Assembly: GCA_903892355.1 (NCBI GenBank)
Contig: CAITIE010000010.1
Coordinates: 22,773 to 86,772 of the forward strand
Direction: 5' to 3'
DNA: 64,000 nucleotides
Source: an uncultured Pirellula sp.
Lineage (GTDB): Bacteria; Planctomycetota; Planctomycetia; Pirellulales; Pirellulaceae
A program made the translations under genes and the position numbers. Positions 36,349-44,828 of the stretch are shown here, in pieces (position 1 is the first letter of the stretch; each line of letters begins with the position of its first letter). A model generated the notes under the pieces. That model was not told the origin of the DNA and ran no database searches. It worked only from the letters and a program-made list of their open reading frames with translations.

Positions 36349-37765
36349 CGTTCTTCCTCCGTTTGCGAGATCGTTCTACCTCCCTCGTGTTCGAGGTCAC
36401 CACTTCATACAAAATCGCTTTCGCCTCACCTTGCCTCCTCAAAATTCGTCCCAATCGCTGCTTGGCTTGACGCGTCGAACCTTTACCTCCGAGAATGACC
36501 GCGATTTTGAGTTCCGGCAAATCGACGCCCTCATCGAGAACTTGATTGGCCACGATCGCCGGATAGACCCCATCTCGCAAGCCTTCCAAATAATCGAGCC
36601 TTTCGCGTTTGCCGCAATGGCTCAACAAGCATGGAATCAAGAATCGGAGCGACACCTCTCGAGCCATCGCATTGGAGCCAGTGAAAATAATCATTCGCTC
36701 CCCAGGATGGAGCCGAAAGAGATCCTCGAGCACTCTCAGCTTTTCTTCGGCACGCTCCTCAATTGCTTGCTTTTCACGGAATGCCCGAAGAATCCTCGAT
36801 GCGACTTGGCTCGACTGAGTCTCCGCGCATAAATCTTGCCAACGGAACCCTGGATCGTCGGTGCGGCGCTGCAGGACATAGTCGGAGACATGCTCCGATA
36901 ACTGATCGTAACGGTTCCGTTCCAGGTCGCTGAGCGCCACCGGAATGCGGACCACCTCGTACTCAGCAAGGGTCCGTCCACGAACATCGTGGATCTCCAA
37001 CTCATACACGACCTGTCCGAGAATGTCATCCCATCGAACGGCTCCCGCCGTTTTCGTATTCACCACGTCGGGATTCCATGTCGCCGTCAGTCCCAACCGA
37101 TCCGATGCGATACTGCATCGCGCCGCATCGCTTCGTAACGGGCCCGCCAAATGATGGCACTCATCGAACACGAGCAACTGAAATCGATTTCCCAACTCCG
37201 CGAGATGGATGCAAGCGCTCGCATACGTCGTGACCGTGATCGGTTTCACAGAAAACCGGTTATCCCCGAGAATACCCGCATCATACCCTAGAGCTCGCAA
37301 AATCCTTCGATGCCATTGGTACATCAAATCCCGTACCGGGGCGATAACCAGCGTGCTACACCTACCGCTGGCCATCAATTGGATCGCAACCTCGGTCTTG
37401 CCAGTACCCGTCGGCATGACCACGATCCCACGACGAGTCTGCTGCCACGCGTCGACGGCCTTCTGTTGCTCGGGCCGCAACGGTGGGATCTCAATCTTCG
37501 ACCAATTCACCGTCTGCCACTGGGGAACTCGATCGATCGTTCCATAATTCCTGGTCGCCAAGACATCACGTACGAGTCGGTAATTGCACGCATCGGTGCG
37601 CCATCGCCCAACCCGCGAGTCCCAGACCCAAATCCCCTGCCCGAAAATCCTTTGAATGGCGGTCTCGGTCCATGCATCGAGGAGCAACGTGCCCGAATCG
37701 TAGTCGAGATTTGCGAGCCCTCGATCGCTGCTTTTCGCCATTCTGTCTACATCGCCGTTCGCCAT
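36293..37765 (-). CDS. XPB/Rad25-type superfamily 2 DNA helicase
   Basis: A 490-residue SF2 helicase. An N-terminal damage-recognition-like part (1-90) precedes motif I M-P-T-G-T-G-K-T (117-124), motif II D-E-C-H-H (201-205), motif III T-A-T-W, and the C-terminal motif VI region Q-A-K-Q-R-L-G-R-I-L-R-R. The order and the motif VI form are typical of XPB. A Lys/Arg-rich tail follows. XPB opens DNA around lesions; archaeal XPB pairs with Bax1, and here a Bax1-like gene overlaps its 3' end. A 16-base tandem repeat separates it from glmS upstream. Confidence 0.88.
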   Translation of the reverse strand: MANGDVDRMAKSSDRGLANLDYDSGTLLLDAWTETAIQRIFGQGIWVWDSRVGRWRTDACNYRLVRDVLATRNYGTIDRVPQWQTVNWSKIEIPPLRPEQQKAVDAWQQTRRGIVVMPTGTGKTEVAIQLMASGRCSTLVIAPVRDLMYQWHRRILRALGYDAGILGDNRFSVKPITVTTYASACIHLAELGNRFQLLVFDECHHLAGPLRSDAARCSIASDRLGLTATWNPDVVNTKTAGAVRWDDILGQVVYELEIHDVRGRTLAEYEVVRIPVALSDLERNRYDQLSEHVSDYVLQRRTDDPGFRWQDLCAETQSSQVASRILRAFREKQAIEERAEEKLRVLEDLFRLHPGERMIIFTGSNAMAREVSLRFLIPCLLSHCGKRERLDYLEGLRDGVYPAIVANQVLDEGVDLPELKIAVILGGKGSTRQAKQRLGRILRRQGEAKAILYEVVTSNTREVERSRKRRKNDAYEGTRHRKVRKRPGAS

Positions 37766-37790
37766 CCCGGAAATTTTAACGCCATTCGAA

Positions 37791-37870
37791 GGTGACGTTA
37801 TTCAACGGTGACGTTATTCAACGGTGACATTATTCAACGGTGACATTATTCAACGGTACCATTATTCAAC
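37791..37870 (-). repeat. 16-base tandem repeat, five copies, carrying the glmS stop codon
   Basis: Five head-to-tail 16-base units run from 37791 to 37870 (GGTGACGTTATTCAAC on the plus strand, with two to three variable positions). On the minus strand each unit reads GTTGAATAA..., so the last codons and the TAA stop of glmS are present in every unit. The copy nearest the gene is the real end, and a sixth degenerate unit may lie at 37775-37790. This looks like repeated slippage at the 3' end of glmS. Confidence 0.9.
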
Positions 37871-39754
37871 GGTAACGCTCTTGGCAAGGTTTCGCGGTTT
37901 ATCGACGTCGCAACCGCGAGCGATCGCGATATGGTACGCCAAAAGTTGCAGCGGGATCGACGCGACAACCGGTTGTAGGAAATCTTCGACGTAGGGCACC
38001 TCGATAATGTCATCCACCAGCGACTCAAGTTTGCGATCCATCTGATCGACGATGGCGATGACCGGCCCACCGCGAGCTTTCACCTCTTGCAAGTTGCTCA
38101 TGACTTTGTCGTACACGTGCGAACGTGGGAGGAGGAAAACCGAGGGGGTGTGTTCATCGACCAGTGCGATCGGCCCGTGTTTCATTTCAGCAGCCGGGTA
38201 ACCTTCGGCATGGATGTAACTGATTTCCTTGAGTTTCAGGGCACCCTCCAGAGCGGTGGGGAAGTTGTAGTGGCGGCCGAGGTACAGGAAGTTGGTAGCA
38301 TCTTTGTACTTATCCGCCACCTCGCGAACTCGCGGGCTGCATTCGAGCGCTTGCTCGACGACATCGGGCAATGCCTCGAGTTGGTCGATGATGCGCTGAC
38401 CAGCTTCAAAGCTCAAATGCCTGAGCCGTCCGAAATAGAGCCCCAGCATCGAAAGGACGCAGAGCTGCGAAGTAAAGGCTTTGGTGGATGCGACGCCGAT
38501 CTCAGGACCAGCATGCAAATAGATTCCGCCGTCGGCTTCTTGCGCAATGCTGCTTCCAATGACGTTGCAAATCGCCAGCGTGTGGTGCCCTTTGCGTTTC
38601 ATCTCGCGGAGGGCCGCTAGGGTGTCTGCGGTTTCGCCACTCTGGGTGATCCCGAAAATCAGGGTGTCATGGTCCACGGGCGGATTTCGATAACGCAACT
38701 CGCTAGCGTATTCGACTTCCACGGGCAACCTCGCAAACTCTTCGATCAGGTACTCCCCGACCAAAGCGGAATGCCAACTGGTGCCACATGCAGTCAGGAT
38801 CAATCGGTTCACACCGCGAAGCTGAGCTGGCGTCAGATTGAGACCACCGAACTTTGCGGTCGCGTTTTCTCGGTCCAATCTTCCTCGCATCGCGTTTCGA
38901 AGCGACGTAGGCTGCTCGTAAATCTCTTTGAGCATGTAGTGAGGAAATCCGTTGCAGCCGACCTCTTGATCGGTCGACTCCAAAACCCGCACTTCGGGCC
39001 GCACGCGACCTTGATCCCGGTGGACGACTTGGATGGAATCCTTGGTAACAACGGCGATTTGATGGTCTGCCAGATAGATGATACGGTCGGTATGCCCAAC
39101 CAATGGTGACGTATCGCTCGCGATGAATTGCTCACCGCGACCAACACCCAAGACGAGCGGGCTGCCACAACGGGCAGCGATCAGCAAGTCGGGGCGGTCC
39201 CGGAACATCACGACCAATCCGTAGGTTCCTCGCAGCGATGGCAACGACGCGCGAACCGCTTCTACGAAAATTGCAAAGCGGCTGTCAGCCCCTCCGGAGC
39301 TTCGGCCCCCGGTTGCTACCGGTGAGTTCATCAAGGTCTTCAGGTTTTCTGCGATGAGATGCGCGACCACCTCGGTATCGGTAGCAGACTGAAACACATA
39401 GCCTTTCTCCTGGAGCATCTCCTTGAGGACTTGGTAGTTCTCAATCACGCCGTTGTGGACAACGGCGACGATCTCGTGACCACCCATGTGCGGGTGCGCG
39501 TTTTCCTCGGTTGCTGCACCATGCGTCGCCCAACGCGTATGCCCAATGCCCGTGCTGCCCTGCATTGGCGTTTGATCGATCCTCTCGGCCAAATTATCGA
39601 TGCGACCTACCGCGCGATGGAGCTGGAACCCGGATGAGCCTGTTAAGGTGGCAATTCCCGCGCTGTCATATCCTCGATACTCCAATCGACGGAGTCCTGA
39701 AAGAAGGAATGGACATGCCTCTTGCTTACCTACGTAACCGACGATTCCGCACAT
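37862..39754 (-). CDS. glmS: glutamine--fructose-6-phosphate aminotransferase (isomerizing)
   Basis: Makes glucosamine-6-phosphate from fructose-6-phosphate and glutamine, the first step to UDP-GlcNAc. The start at 39754 places the catalytic Cys right after Met (M-C-G-I-V-G-Y-V), as in all class II glutaminases; the frame is open further but would bury this cysteine. The glutaminase domain (about 1-235) carries R-R-L-E-Y-R-G-Y-D-S-A-G and H-T-R-W-A-T-H-G. Two SIS domains follow, with L-T-A-C-G-T-S-W-H-S and S-Q-S-G-E-T-A-D-T. The C-terminus (P-R-N-L-A-K-S-V-T-V-E) is the standard one. Length is 630 residues. Its stop codon lies in the 16-base tandem repeat. Confidence 0.96.
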   Translation of the reverse strand: MCGIVGYVGKQEACPFLLSGLRRLEYRGYDSAGIATLTGSSGFQLHRAVGRIDNLAERIDQTPMQGSTGIGHTRWATHGAATEENAHPHMGGHEIVAVVHNGVIENYQVLKEMLQEKGYVFQSATDTEVVAHLIAENLKTLMNSPVATGGRSSGGADSRFAIFVEAVRASLPSLRGTYGLVVMFRDRPDLLIAARCGSPLVLGVGRGEQFIASDTSPLVGHTDRIIYLADHQIAVVTKDSIQVVHRDQGRVRPEVRVLESTDQEVGCNGFPHYMLKEIYEQPTSLRNAMRGRLDRENATAKFGGLNLTPAQLRGVNRLILTACGTSWHSALVGEYLIEEFARLPVEVEYASELRYRNPPVDHDTLIFGITQSGETADTLAALREMKRKGHHTLAICNVIGSSIAQEADGGIYLHAGPEIGVASTKAFTSQLCVLSMLGLYFGRLRHLSFEAGQRIIDQLEALPDVVEQALECSPRVREVADKYKDATNFLYLGRHYNFPTALEGALKLKEISYIHAEGYPAAEMKHGPIALVDEHTPSVFLLPRSHVYDKVMSNLQEVKARGGPVIAIVDQMDRKLESLVDDIIEVPYVEDFLQPVVASIPLQLLAYHIAIARGCDVDKPRNLAKSVTVE

Positions 39755-40117
39755 GCAACAACCCCAGCGTCTGAGATGACTGTTTTCCACAAGACGACAA
39801 TGGCGTCGGGAGGGTATCCCAGATCTGTCGTCACCGTGCACCGCAAGCTCAAATCGATTTCTTAGAGCGTGGAACCGATCGTCAGACCAATTCTTCGACG
39901 CACGCCCAGAGAAACCCACTTTTTACGGTCCAGGAAGCCTACCCCGCGAATCGCCTCGCCAAGGTCTTCCCCTCGCAAGTTTCCTACGCGGCACTCGCTC
40001 TTTAGACCTCATAGCCGGGACAACCGTCAAAATCAATAACGCTTGGATAGCGATGACGCTTGAATTGAAAGTCGACGTCGTAGAAATAGCGTTATTACGC
40101 ACTGGGAGACAGCGTTA
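39755..40117. other. intergenic stretch, 363 bases
   Basis: Between glmS and fliS, both on the minus strand. It contains the outer copy of the 17-base repeat at 40088-40104. Otherwise I see no gene, RNA or clear regulatory motif; the glmS promoter presumably lies in its left part. Confidence 0.5.
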
Positions 40118-40127
40118 TTACGCACTG
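40088..40127 (-). repeat. 17-base direct repeat spanning the fliS stop codon
   Basis: AGCGTTATTACGCACTG occurs at 40088-40104 and again at 40111-40127, identical and 23 bases apart. The inner copy contains the TAA stop (minus strand, 40118-40120) and the last codons of the fliS-like gene. The outer copy repeats them in the downstream gap. Confidence 0.85.
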
Positions 40128-40558
40128 AAGTCGAATGATGACCCAAAGCTAGCATTCGACGAAACGGTTGGCGGGGCTGCTTGTTGTTGCTCGCGTCGGA
40201 CGAGCATCTCCCAAGTTGTCTTCTCGATGTCGAGGATTTCTCGCATGTTGTCGACCGCGATCACGTCGTGATCGAGTTCCGCTGCGATGAGCAACTTGGA
40301 GAGGAAAACGTAGAGATCCGACTGTTGTTTAGCCAATGGATGGGACGAATCCACGATTCCGGCCAACAACTCAGAGAGGATGTCGCGGACCAAGATCACC
40401 CACTGTGCCGCCCCGCTGTAATCCTGCTTTCTCCATAAATCGCCGATCAAAATGCTCAAGCCATGGGCCTTCTGCAGAAGCAGAAAATGCAGCTTGGCCG
40501 GGCTAGCAGATTCTACTTCTTGGCGGAGAAACAGTTCGATGGCGTCTGGTTTTGTCAT
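40118..40558 (-). CDS. fliS: FliS-like flagellar export chaperone
   Basis: A 146-residue all-helical protein. The pattern A-I-E-L-F-L-R-Q-E-V-E-S-A-S-P-A-K-L-H-F-L-L-L-Q-K-A at the start and L-Y-V-F-L-S-K-L-L-I-A-A-E in the middle fits FliS, which binds flagellin and prevents early polymerisation. A W at the end of the last helix (E-K-T-T-W-E-M-L) also fits. The C-terminal tail is Ser/Ala-rich. The frame extends back to 40660, but the ATG at 40558 agrees with the family. No flagellin or fliD gene is adjacent. Identification is by pattern and is moderately sure. Confidence 0.72.
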   Translation of the reverse strand: MTKPDAIELFLRQEVESASPAKLHFLLLQKAHGLSILIGDLWRKQDYSGAAQWVILVRDILSELLAGIVDSSHPLAKQQSDLYVFLSKLLIAAELDHDVIAVDNMREILDIEKTTWEMLVRREQQQAAPPTVSSNASFGSSFDFSA

Positions 40559-40828
40559 TTCCGGTGGATCAACAGCGGGAAAAAGATTGCATGCATCGAA
40601 GCAGCGACATGAATCAGCAACGCCGCGAATCGGGCTTCGCGTGTCCGAGTTATCGACCATTACCAGCGTGCAGGCTCGCAGAAGAGTTCCCGACCCTCAC
40701 AATCCCTACAACCATTACCGGTAGAATTGTTCGGAAGGGCCGGTCCCACGAAAGTCGACCACGATTAAAATCGAGCCTACTGTTGCTTCAAAATCGCGTT
40801 AACTTCCCATCCGCAGAAAGACTGTTCA

Positions 40829-41218
40829 ATGTCATTGCAAGACGATCGCGATGCTGTTCTCGATCTTACCCAAAAACTTCTCGTTTGCATCACCCGCGGT
40901 GATTGGGATACGTACAAGGAACTTTGCTGCCCTTCGTTGACCTGCTTTGAACCTGAGGCGCTCGGGAATTTGGTCGATGGCTTGGACTTCCACCAATACT
41001 ATTTTAACTTGCCAGCCAGCAGCACTCCTGTACAGTCAACGATTGTGGCGCCGCACATCAGAATCATGGGGGACGTAGCTGTGATCGCCTACGTCCGTTT
41101 GACCCAAAAAATTGCGGACGGCAAACCGATCACCGCCGCCATGGAAGAAACTCGGGTCTGGCACCGCCAGCAGGGCAAATGGAAGCACGTTCATTTCCAT
41201 CGTAGCCCAGCCCGCTAA
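40829..41218 (+). CDS. SnoaL/CaMKII association-domain-like protein
   Basis: A 129-residue single-domain protein of the NTF2-like superfamily. The pattern L-T-Q-K-L-L-V-C-I-T-R-G-D-W-D-T-Y-K-E-L-C at the start, F-H-Q-Y-Y-F in the middle and E-E-T-R-V-W-H-R-Q-Q-G-K-W-K-H-V-H-F-H-R-S at the end matches the calcium/calmodulin-dependent kinase II association domain group found in bacteria. Members form oligomers with a central cavity; the ligand here is unknown. It lies 45 bases before the NAD synthetase gene on the same strand. Confidence 0.85.
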   Translation: MSLQDDRDAVLDLTQKLLVCITRGDWDTYKELCCPSLTCFEPEALGNLVDGLDFHQYYFNLPASSTPVQSTIVAPHIRIMGDVAVIAYVRLTQKIADGKPITAAMEETRVWHRQQGKWKHVHFHRSPAR

Positions 41219-41263
41219 CACCACGAATTGCGGTCTTCAACCACCGCCCCTTTTGAGACCGAA

Positions 41264-43276
41264 ATGCACGCACTCGATTTCCTTCGCGTCACCGCCGCAT
41301 CAACTCCGATCCGGGTTGCGAACCCGTCGGCAAATCGCGAGGCGATCGAGTTGGCATTAAAAAATCTGCCCGACTCCGATGTAATCGTATTCGGCGAGTT
41401 GTGCTTGAGCGGCTACACCTGCGGTGAATTGTTCTTGCAGCGTGTGCTATTAACGAGTTGCTTGCATGAGCTTCGCCAACTCGCCCACTCCGTCGGTCAG
41501 CAGCTGGTGGTGGTTGGACTACCTTTGGAGGTCTCAGGTCGACTTTTTAATGTGGCTGCGGTTCTTGGTAACGGGAGGTTGCTGGGGCTCGTTCCAAAAA
41601 CGCACCTCCCCAACTACAACGAGTTTTATGAAGCCAGATGGTTCCATAGCGGATCGACCGCGACCGAAAAAGAAATCGAGCTTGACGGTTTCGGAACGGT
41701 GCCCTTTGGGGCTGATCTGCTTTTCACATGCGGGAGCGCCGTGGTTGGCGTTGAGATCTGCGAAGACCTATGGGTTCCGATTCCACCGAGTAGTTCCCAA
41801 GCCATCGCGGGTGCGAATGTTCTTTTGAATTTATCGGCAAGCAACGAAACCATCGGCAAGGCAAGCTACCGACAGCAATTGGTAGCCATGCAATCGGGAC
41901 GATGCGTGGCCGCGTATGCGTATGCGAGCTCTGGTCCCACCGAGTCGACGACGGATCTTGTTTTTGGTGGCCATTGCTTGATCTGTGAAAACGGCTCGCT
42001 CCTCGCTCAGTCGCAACGTGTCGGCACGGGATTGTGCTTGCGTCCAGAGTCGAACTTGGACGGCCTTACCAGCCACGCCACCACAGATATCGATCTCGAT
42101 CGGCTGCAGCATGACCGCCGCGCGTTCCAGACCATGCACCAATCGGCCAACGCGTCCACAAAAGTCGCATTCCGCCGAATCCCGTTCCAGTTGCCACTCA
42201 CGCAATCGCCGCTGGTTCGTCGCATCGCTCCCCATCCCTTCGTCCCGCAGTCGAGCAGCGAGCTCTCGCAGCGTTGCACGGATGTCTTCGAGATCCAGTG
42301 CTCGGCTCTCGCGAAACGCGTTACTCGTCTACCCGCGTCGATGCCCCTCACCATTGGAGTCTCCGGGGGGCTCGATAGCACGCTTGCTCTACTCGTCGCT
42401 GTCAAAATGTGCGATATGCTTGGTTGGAAGCACGATCGAATCGTCGGGCTTACCATGCCTGGCTTCGGAACCACTCAAAAGACGAAGTCGAATGCGGAAG
42501 CATTGATGAGGTTGCTCGGGGTCCGCTCCGAAACCATCGATATCCGCGAAAGTTGCTTGAGGGTCTTTCAGAGCCTCCAGCATCGACCCTTTGGGATTGA
42601 TGTTTCAACGACGGACATTCAAACGCTGCAATCAAAACTGGAATCGCTCCCCAACGACAATCGGAATGACTTGGTATTTGAAAATGTCCAAGCTCGGATG
42701 CGTACGCTGTTGCTTATGAATCGAGGATTTGTACTAGGGACCGGCGACATGTCCGAACTGGCCCTGGGATGGTGCACCTACAACGCAGACCACATGTCGA
42801 TGTACAACGTCAACTGCTCGGTCCCAAAGACACTCGTTCGCTTCTTGGTTCGTCACGTTGCCGAGAATCTGGTCAGCAAAGAGATCCGCAAGATCCTTAC
42901 TGATATTGTCGAGACACCCATCACGCCGGAATTGCTACCTTTATCGAGTGACCAATCCATCGTGCAGAGCACCGAAGGAACCATCGGCCCTTACGAACTG
43001 CACGACTTCTTCCTGTACCACTTCGTCCGCAGCGGGGCGTCGCCGGCAAAGATTCTCTTCCTCGCACAGCACGCGATCTTCGACCGGCCGTACTCCCACT
43101 CCGAACTCCGATCGACCTTGGAAATGTTCCTGAAACGTTTCTTCAATGCGCAGTTCAAAAGGAGCTGCGTTCCTGACGGACCCAAGGTGGGTACGGTATC
43201 CCTTTCTCCTCGCGGAGATTGGCGAATGCCCAGCGATGCCGATTTCGATACCTGGGTTGAGTCTCTTTCGGAGTAA
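41264..43276 (+). CDS. nadE: glutamine-dependent NAD(+) synthetase
   Basis: Makes NAD from nicotinate adenine dinucleotide, ATP and glutamine. The N-terminal nitrilase-type glutaminase (about 1-290) shows the catalytic triad in context: Glu in F-G-E-L-C-L-S-G-Y, Lys in P-K-T-H-L-P-N-Y, and Cys in V-G-V-E-I-C-E-D-L-W. The C-terminal synthetase has the P-loop I-G-V-S-G-G-L-D-S-T and T-G-D-M-S-E-L-A-L-G-W. Length is 670 residues, usual for the two-domain type. The ATG at 41264 is preferred to a TTG at 41228. Confidence 0.95.
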   Translation: MHALDFLRVTAASTPIRVANPSANREAIELALKNLPDSDVIVFGELCLSGYTCGELFLQRVLLTSCLHELRQLAHSVGQQLVVVGLPLEVSGRLFNVAAVLGNGRLLGLVPKTHLPNYNEFYEARWFHSGSTATEKEIELDGFGTVPFGADLLFTCGSAVVGVEICEDLWVPIPPSSSQAIAGANVLLNLSASNETIGKASYRQQLVAMQSGRCVAAYAYASSGPTESTTDLVFGGHCLICENGSLLAQSQRVGTGLCLRPESNLDGLTSHATTDIDLDRLQHDRRAFQTMHQSANASTKVAFRRIPFQLPLTQSPLVRRIAPHPFVPQSSSELSQRCTDVFEIQCSALAKRVTRLPASMPLTIGVSGGLDSTLALLVAVKMCDMLGWKHDRIVGLTMPGFGTTQKTKSNAEALMRLLGVRSETIDIRESCLRVFQSLQHRPFGIDVSTTDIQTLQSKLESLPNDNRNDLVFENVQARMRTLLLMNRGFVLGTGDMSELALGWCTYNADHMSMYNVNCSVPKTLVRFLVRHVAENLVSKEIRKILTDIVETPITPELLPLSSDQSIVQSTEGTIGPYELHDFFLYHFVRSGASPAKILFLAQHAIFDRPYSHSELRSTLEMFLKRFFNAQFKRSCVPDGPKVGTVSLSPRGDWRMPSDADFDTWVESLSE

Positions 43277-43446
43277 GATGGAATCGCTTTAAAAAAAGAA
43301 AATGGCTGCCGCCAAGGCGCACGACGATTTATACTACGCTTAAGTGCTATGAAAGACCGAAGTTGAGTGACGATTCTCAGTCTGAGCAGTAACGCATTGT
43401 TCTTCGGCAGTATTCACCCTCTCTCCCTCTCCCTCTCCTTTCAACC

Positions 43447-44253
43447 ATGAAACTCCGCCCTTTCGCCGTAGTCATAGTAGTGCTCATTCTTTCCCAGAGT
43501 TATTCCTTCGGCCAATCCGCAAAGGAAGTCACCAACAGCATCGACGCCAAGTTCGTTTTGATCCCACAAGGCAAATTCACAATGGGGGCTGCAGATACCG
43601 AGGATGATTCCGAAGATGATGAGCTCCAACATCAAGTGACCATTACAAAGCCTTTTTATCTGGGAACTCACGAAGTAACCCAAGGGCAGTACGAACAGGT
43701 CATGGGGAACAATCCGAGTCACTTCCAAAAGCGGGTGATTCGAAAAAACAACAGCGGCAATTACCCCGTCGAACAAGTTAGCTGGGAAGATGCGATTGAG
43801 TTCTGCAAGAAACTCAGCGACACCCCAAAGGAAAAAGCTGCAAAGCGAATTTATCGATTGCCAACCGAAGCAGAATGGGAATGGGCCTGCCGCGCTGGCG
43901 GATCGTCAGCCTACTCCTTTGGCGACTCCAAGCAATCGCTCGGCGACTACGCTTGGTTCCAATCCAATTCGGAGCGAAAAACCCATCCAGTAGGGTCCCT
44001 GAAGCCCAACGCTTGGGGGCTCTACGACATGCATGGAAACGTTTGGGAGTGGTGCCAAGACTTCTATGGTGATTATCCGAAGACCGATGTCAAAGATCCC
44101 ACGGGTCCCTCCAAGGGAACCTATCGTGTCAACCGGGGTGGTGGATGGGTCGATGAAGCCAGCAGTTGTCGGTCCTCGCACCGATTCGGCGACCAACCTG
44201 AGTTGAAAATCAACGACATCGGTTTTCGTGTCGTCATGGTCGAGGGTAATTAA
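43447..44253 (+). CDS. FGE-sulfatase (SUMF1)-domain protein, secreted
   Basis: A 268-residue protein with a signal peptide (residues 1-22). One FGE-sulfatase domain follows: F-T-M-G near the start, [46 protein letters not shown], and N-R-G-G-G-W near the end. True formylglycine-generating enzymes need two cysteines after that last block; here only one (S-S-C-R-S-S-H-R) is seen. It is thus more likely a binding or structural protein of the same fold than a sulfatase activator. The stop lies in a 14-base duplication. Confidence 0.9.
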   Translation: MKLRPFAVVIVVLILSQSYSFGQSAKEVTNSIDAKFVLIPQGKFTMGAADTEDDSEDDELQHQVTITKPFYLGTHEVTQGQYEQVMGNNPSHFQKRVIRKNNSGNYPVEQVSWEDAIEFCKKLSDTPKEKAAKRIYRLPTEAEWEWACRAGGSSAYSFGDSKQSLGDYAWFQSNSERKTHPVGSLKPNAWGLYDMHGNVWEWCQDFYGDYPKTDVKDPTGPSKGTYRVNRGGGWVDEASSCRSSHRFGDQPELKINDIGFRVVMVEGN

Positions 44254-44267
44254 TCGCGGGTAATTAA
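44244..44267 (+). repeat. 10-base duplication spanning the FGE-domain gene stop
   Basis: GGGTAATTAA at 44244-44253, which includes the stop codon, recurs at 44258-44267, giving a 14-base period. Confidence 0.7.
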
Positions 44268-44305
44268 CCCAAGAGAAGCGGTAAACTCGCGTCTTGGAAG
44301 GCATC

Positions 44306-44797
44306 ATGGCGGATTCACACTCCATCGAAAAACAACTTCAATCCTTGATCGATGGCTGCCGGACGGTGATCCTGGCAACAGCGTCGAGCGATGGACTACC
44401 CAACGCTAGTTACGCACCTTTCGTCGACCACGATGGTTCGTTCTATGTCTTAGTTAGTGGATTGGCCAAGCACACAGGCAATCTACTTTCGACGGGGTGC
44501 TGCCACGCGCTGTTCATCACCGACGAGAAAGACACCGTCAATGTCTTTGCAAGGAAGCGATTGAGCTACAACTGCGATGCGATCGTGGTAGAAATCCACG
44601 GCAAAACGAAAAGTGACTCGGAAGCACGTCGGGCTGACGCTGTCCTCACGAAGATGGAGGACCGCTTTGGACCGACTATCAAGATGCTCCGGTCCTTGCC
44701 CGACTTTCGCTTGATCGAATTGAAACCGAGCGACGGAACACTGGTGCTGGGTTTCGGACAAGCGATCCCGGTTTACGGGCGTACGCTTGCGTCCTAA
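44306..44797 (+). CDS. pyridoxamine 5'-phosphate oxidase-fold protein (HugZ-like)
   Basis: A 163-residue split-barrel flavin-binding-type protein. It begins with a helix and strand V-I-L-A-T-A-S-S-D-G-L-P-N-A-S-Y-A-P-F-V, and continues with S-F-Y-V-L-V-S-G-L-A-K-H-T-G-N-L and a C-terminal G-F-G-Q-A. This is close to HugZ/HutZ proteins linked with haem use, but the binding residues cannot be confirmed. The start at 44306 has a good ribosome binding site (GGAAGG, 4 bases before ATG). Its stop lies in an 18-base duplication shared with the convergent gene. Confidence 0.85.
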   Translation: MADSHSIEKQLQSLIDGCRTVILATASSDGLPNASYAPFVDHDGSFYVLVSGLAKHTGNLLSTGCCHALFITDEKDTVNVFARKRLSYNCDAIVVEIHGKTKSDSEARRADAVLTKMEDRFGPTIKMLRSLPDFRLIELKPSDGTLVLGFGQAIPVYGRTLAS

Positions 44798-44828
44798 AAC
44801 GGCTAGCTCACCTAAAACGGTTAGCTCA
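44793..44828. repeat. 18-base tandem duplication covering two convergent stop codons
   Basis: CCTAAAACGGCTAGCTCA (44793-44810) is followed directly by CCTAAAACGGTTAGCTCA (44811-44828), one mismatch. The first unit contains the TAA of the PPOX-fold gene (44795-44797). The second contains the TAA of the convergent TrkA-C gene (44821-44823, minus strand). Confidence 0.9.

Noticed and set aside
37791..37870. Possible CRISPR array
   Set aside because: The five 16-base units are head to tail without spacers and no cas gene is near.
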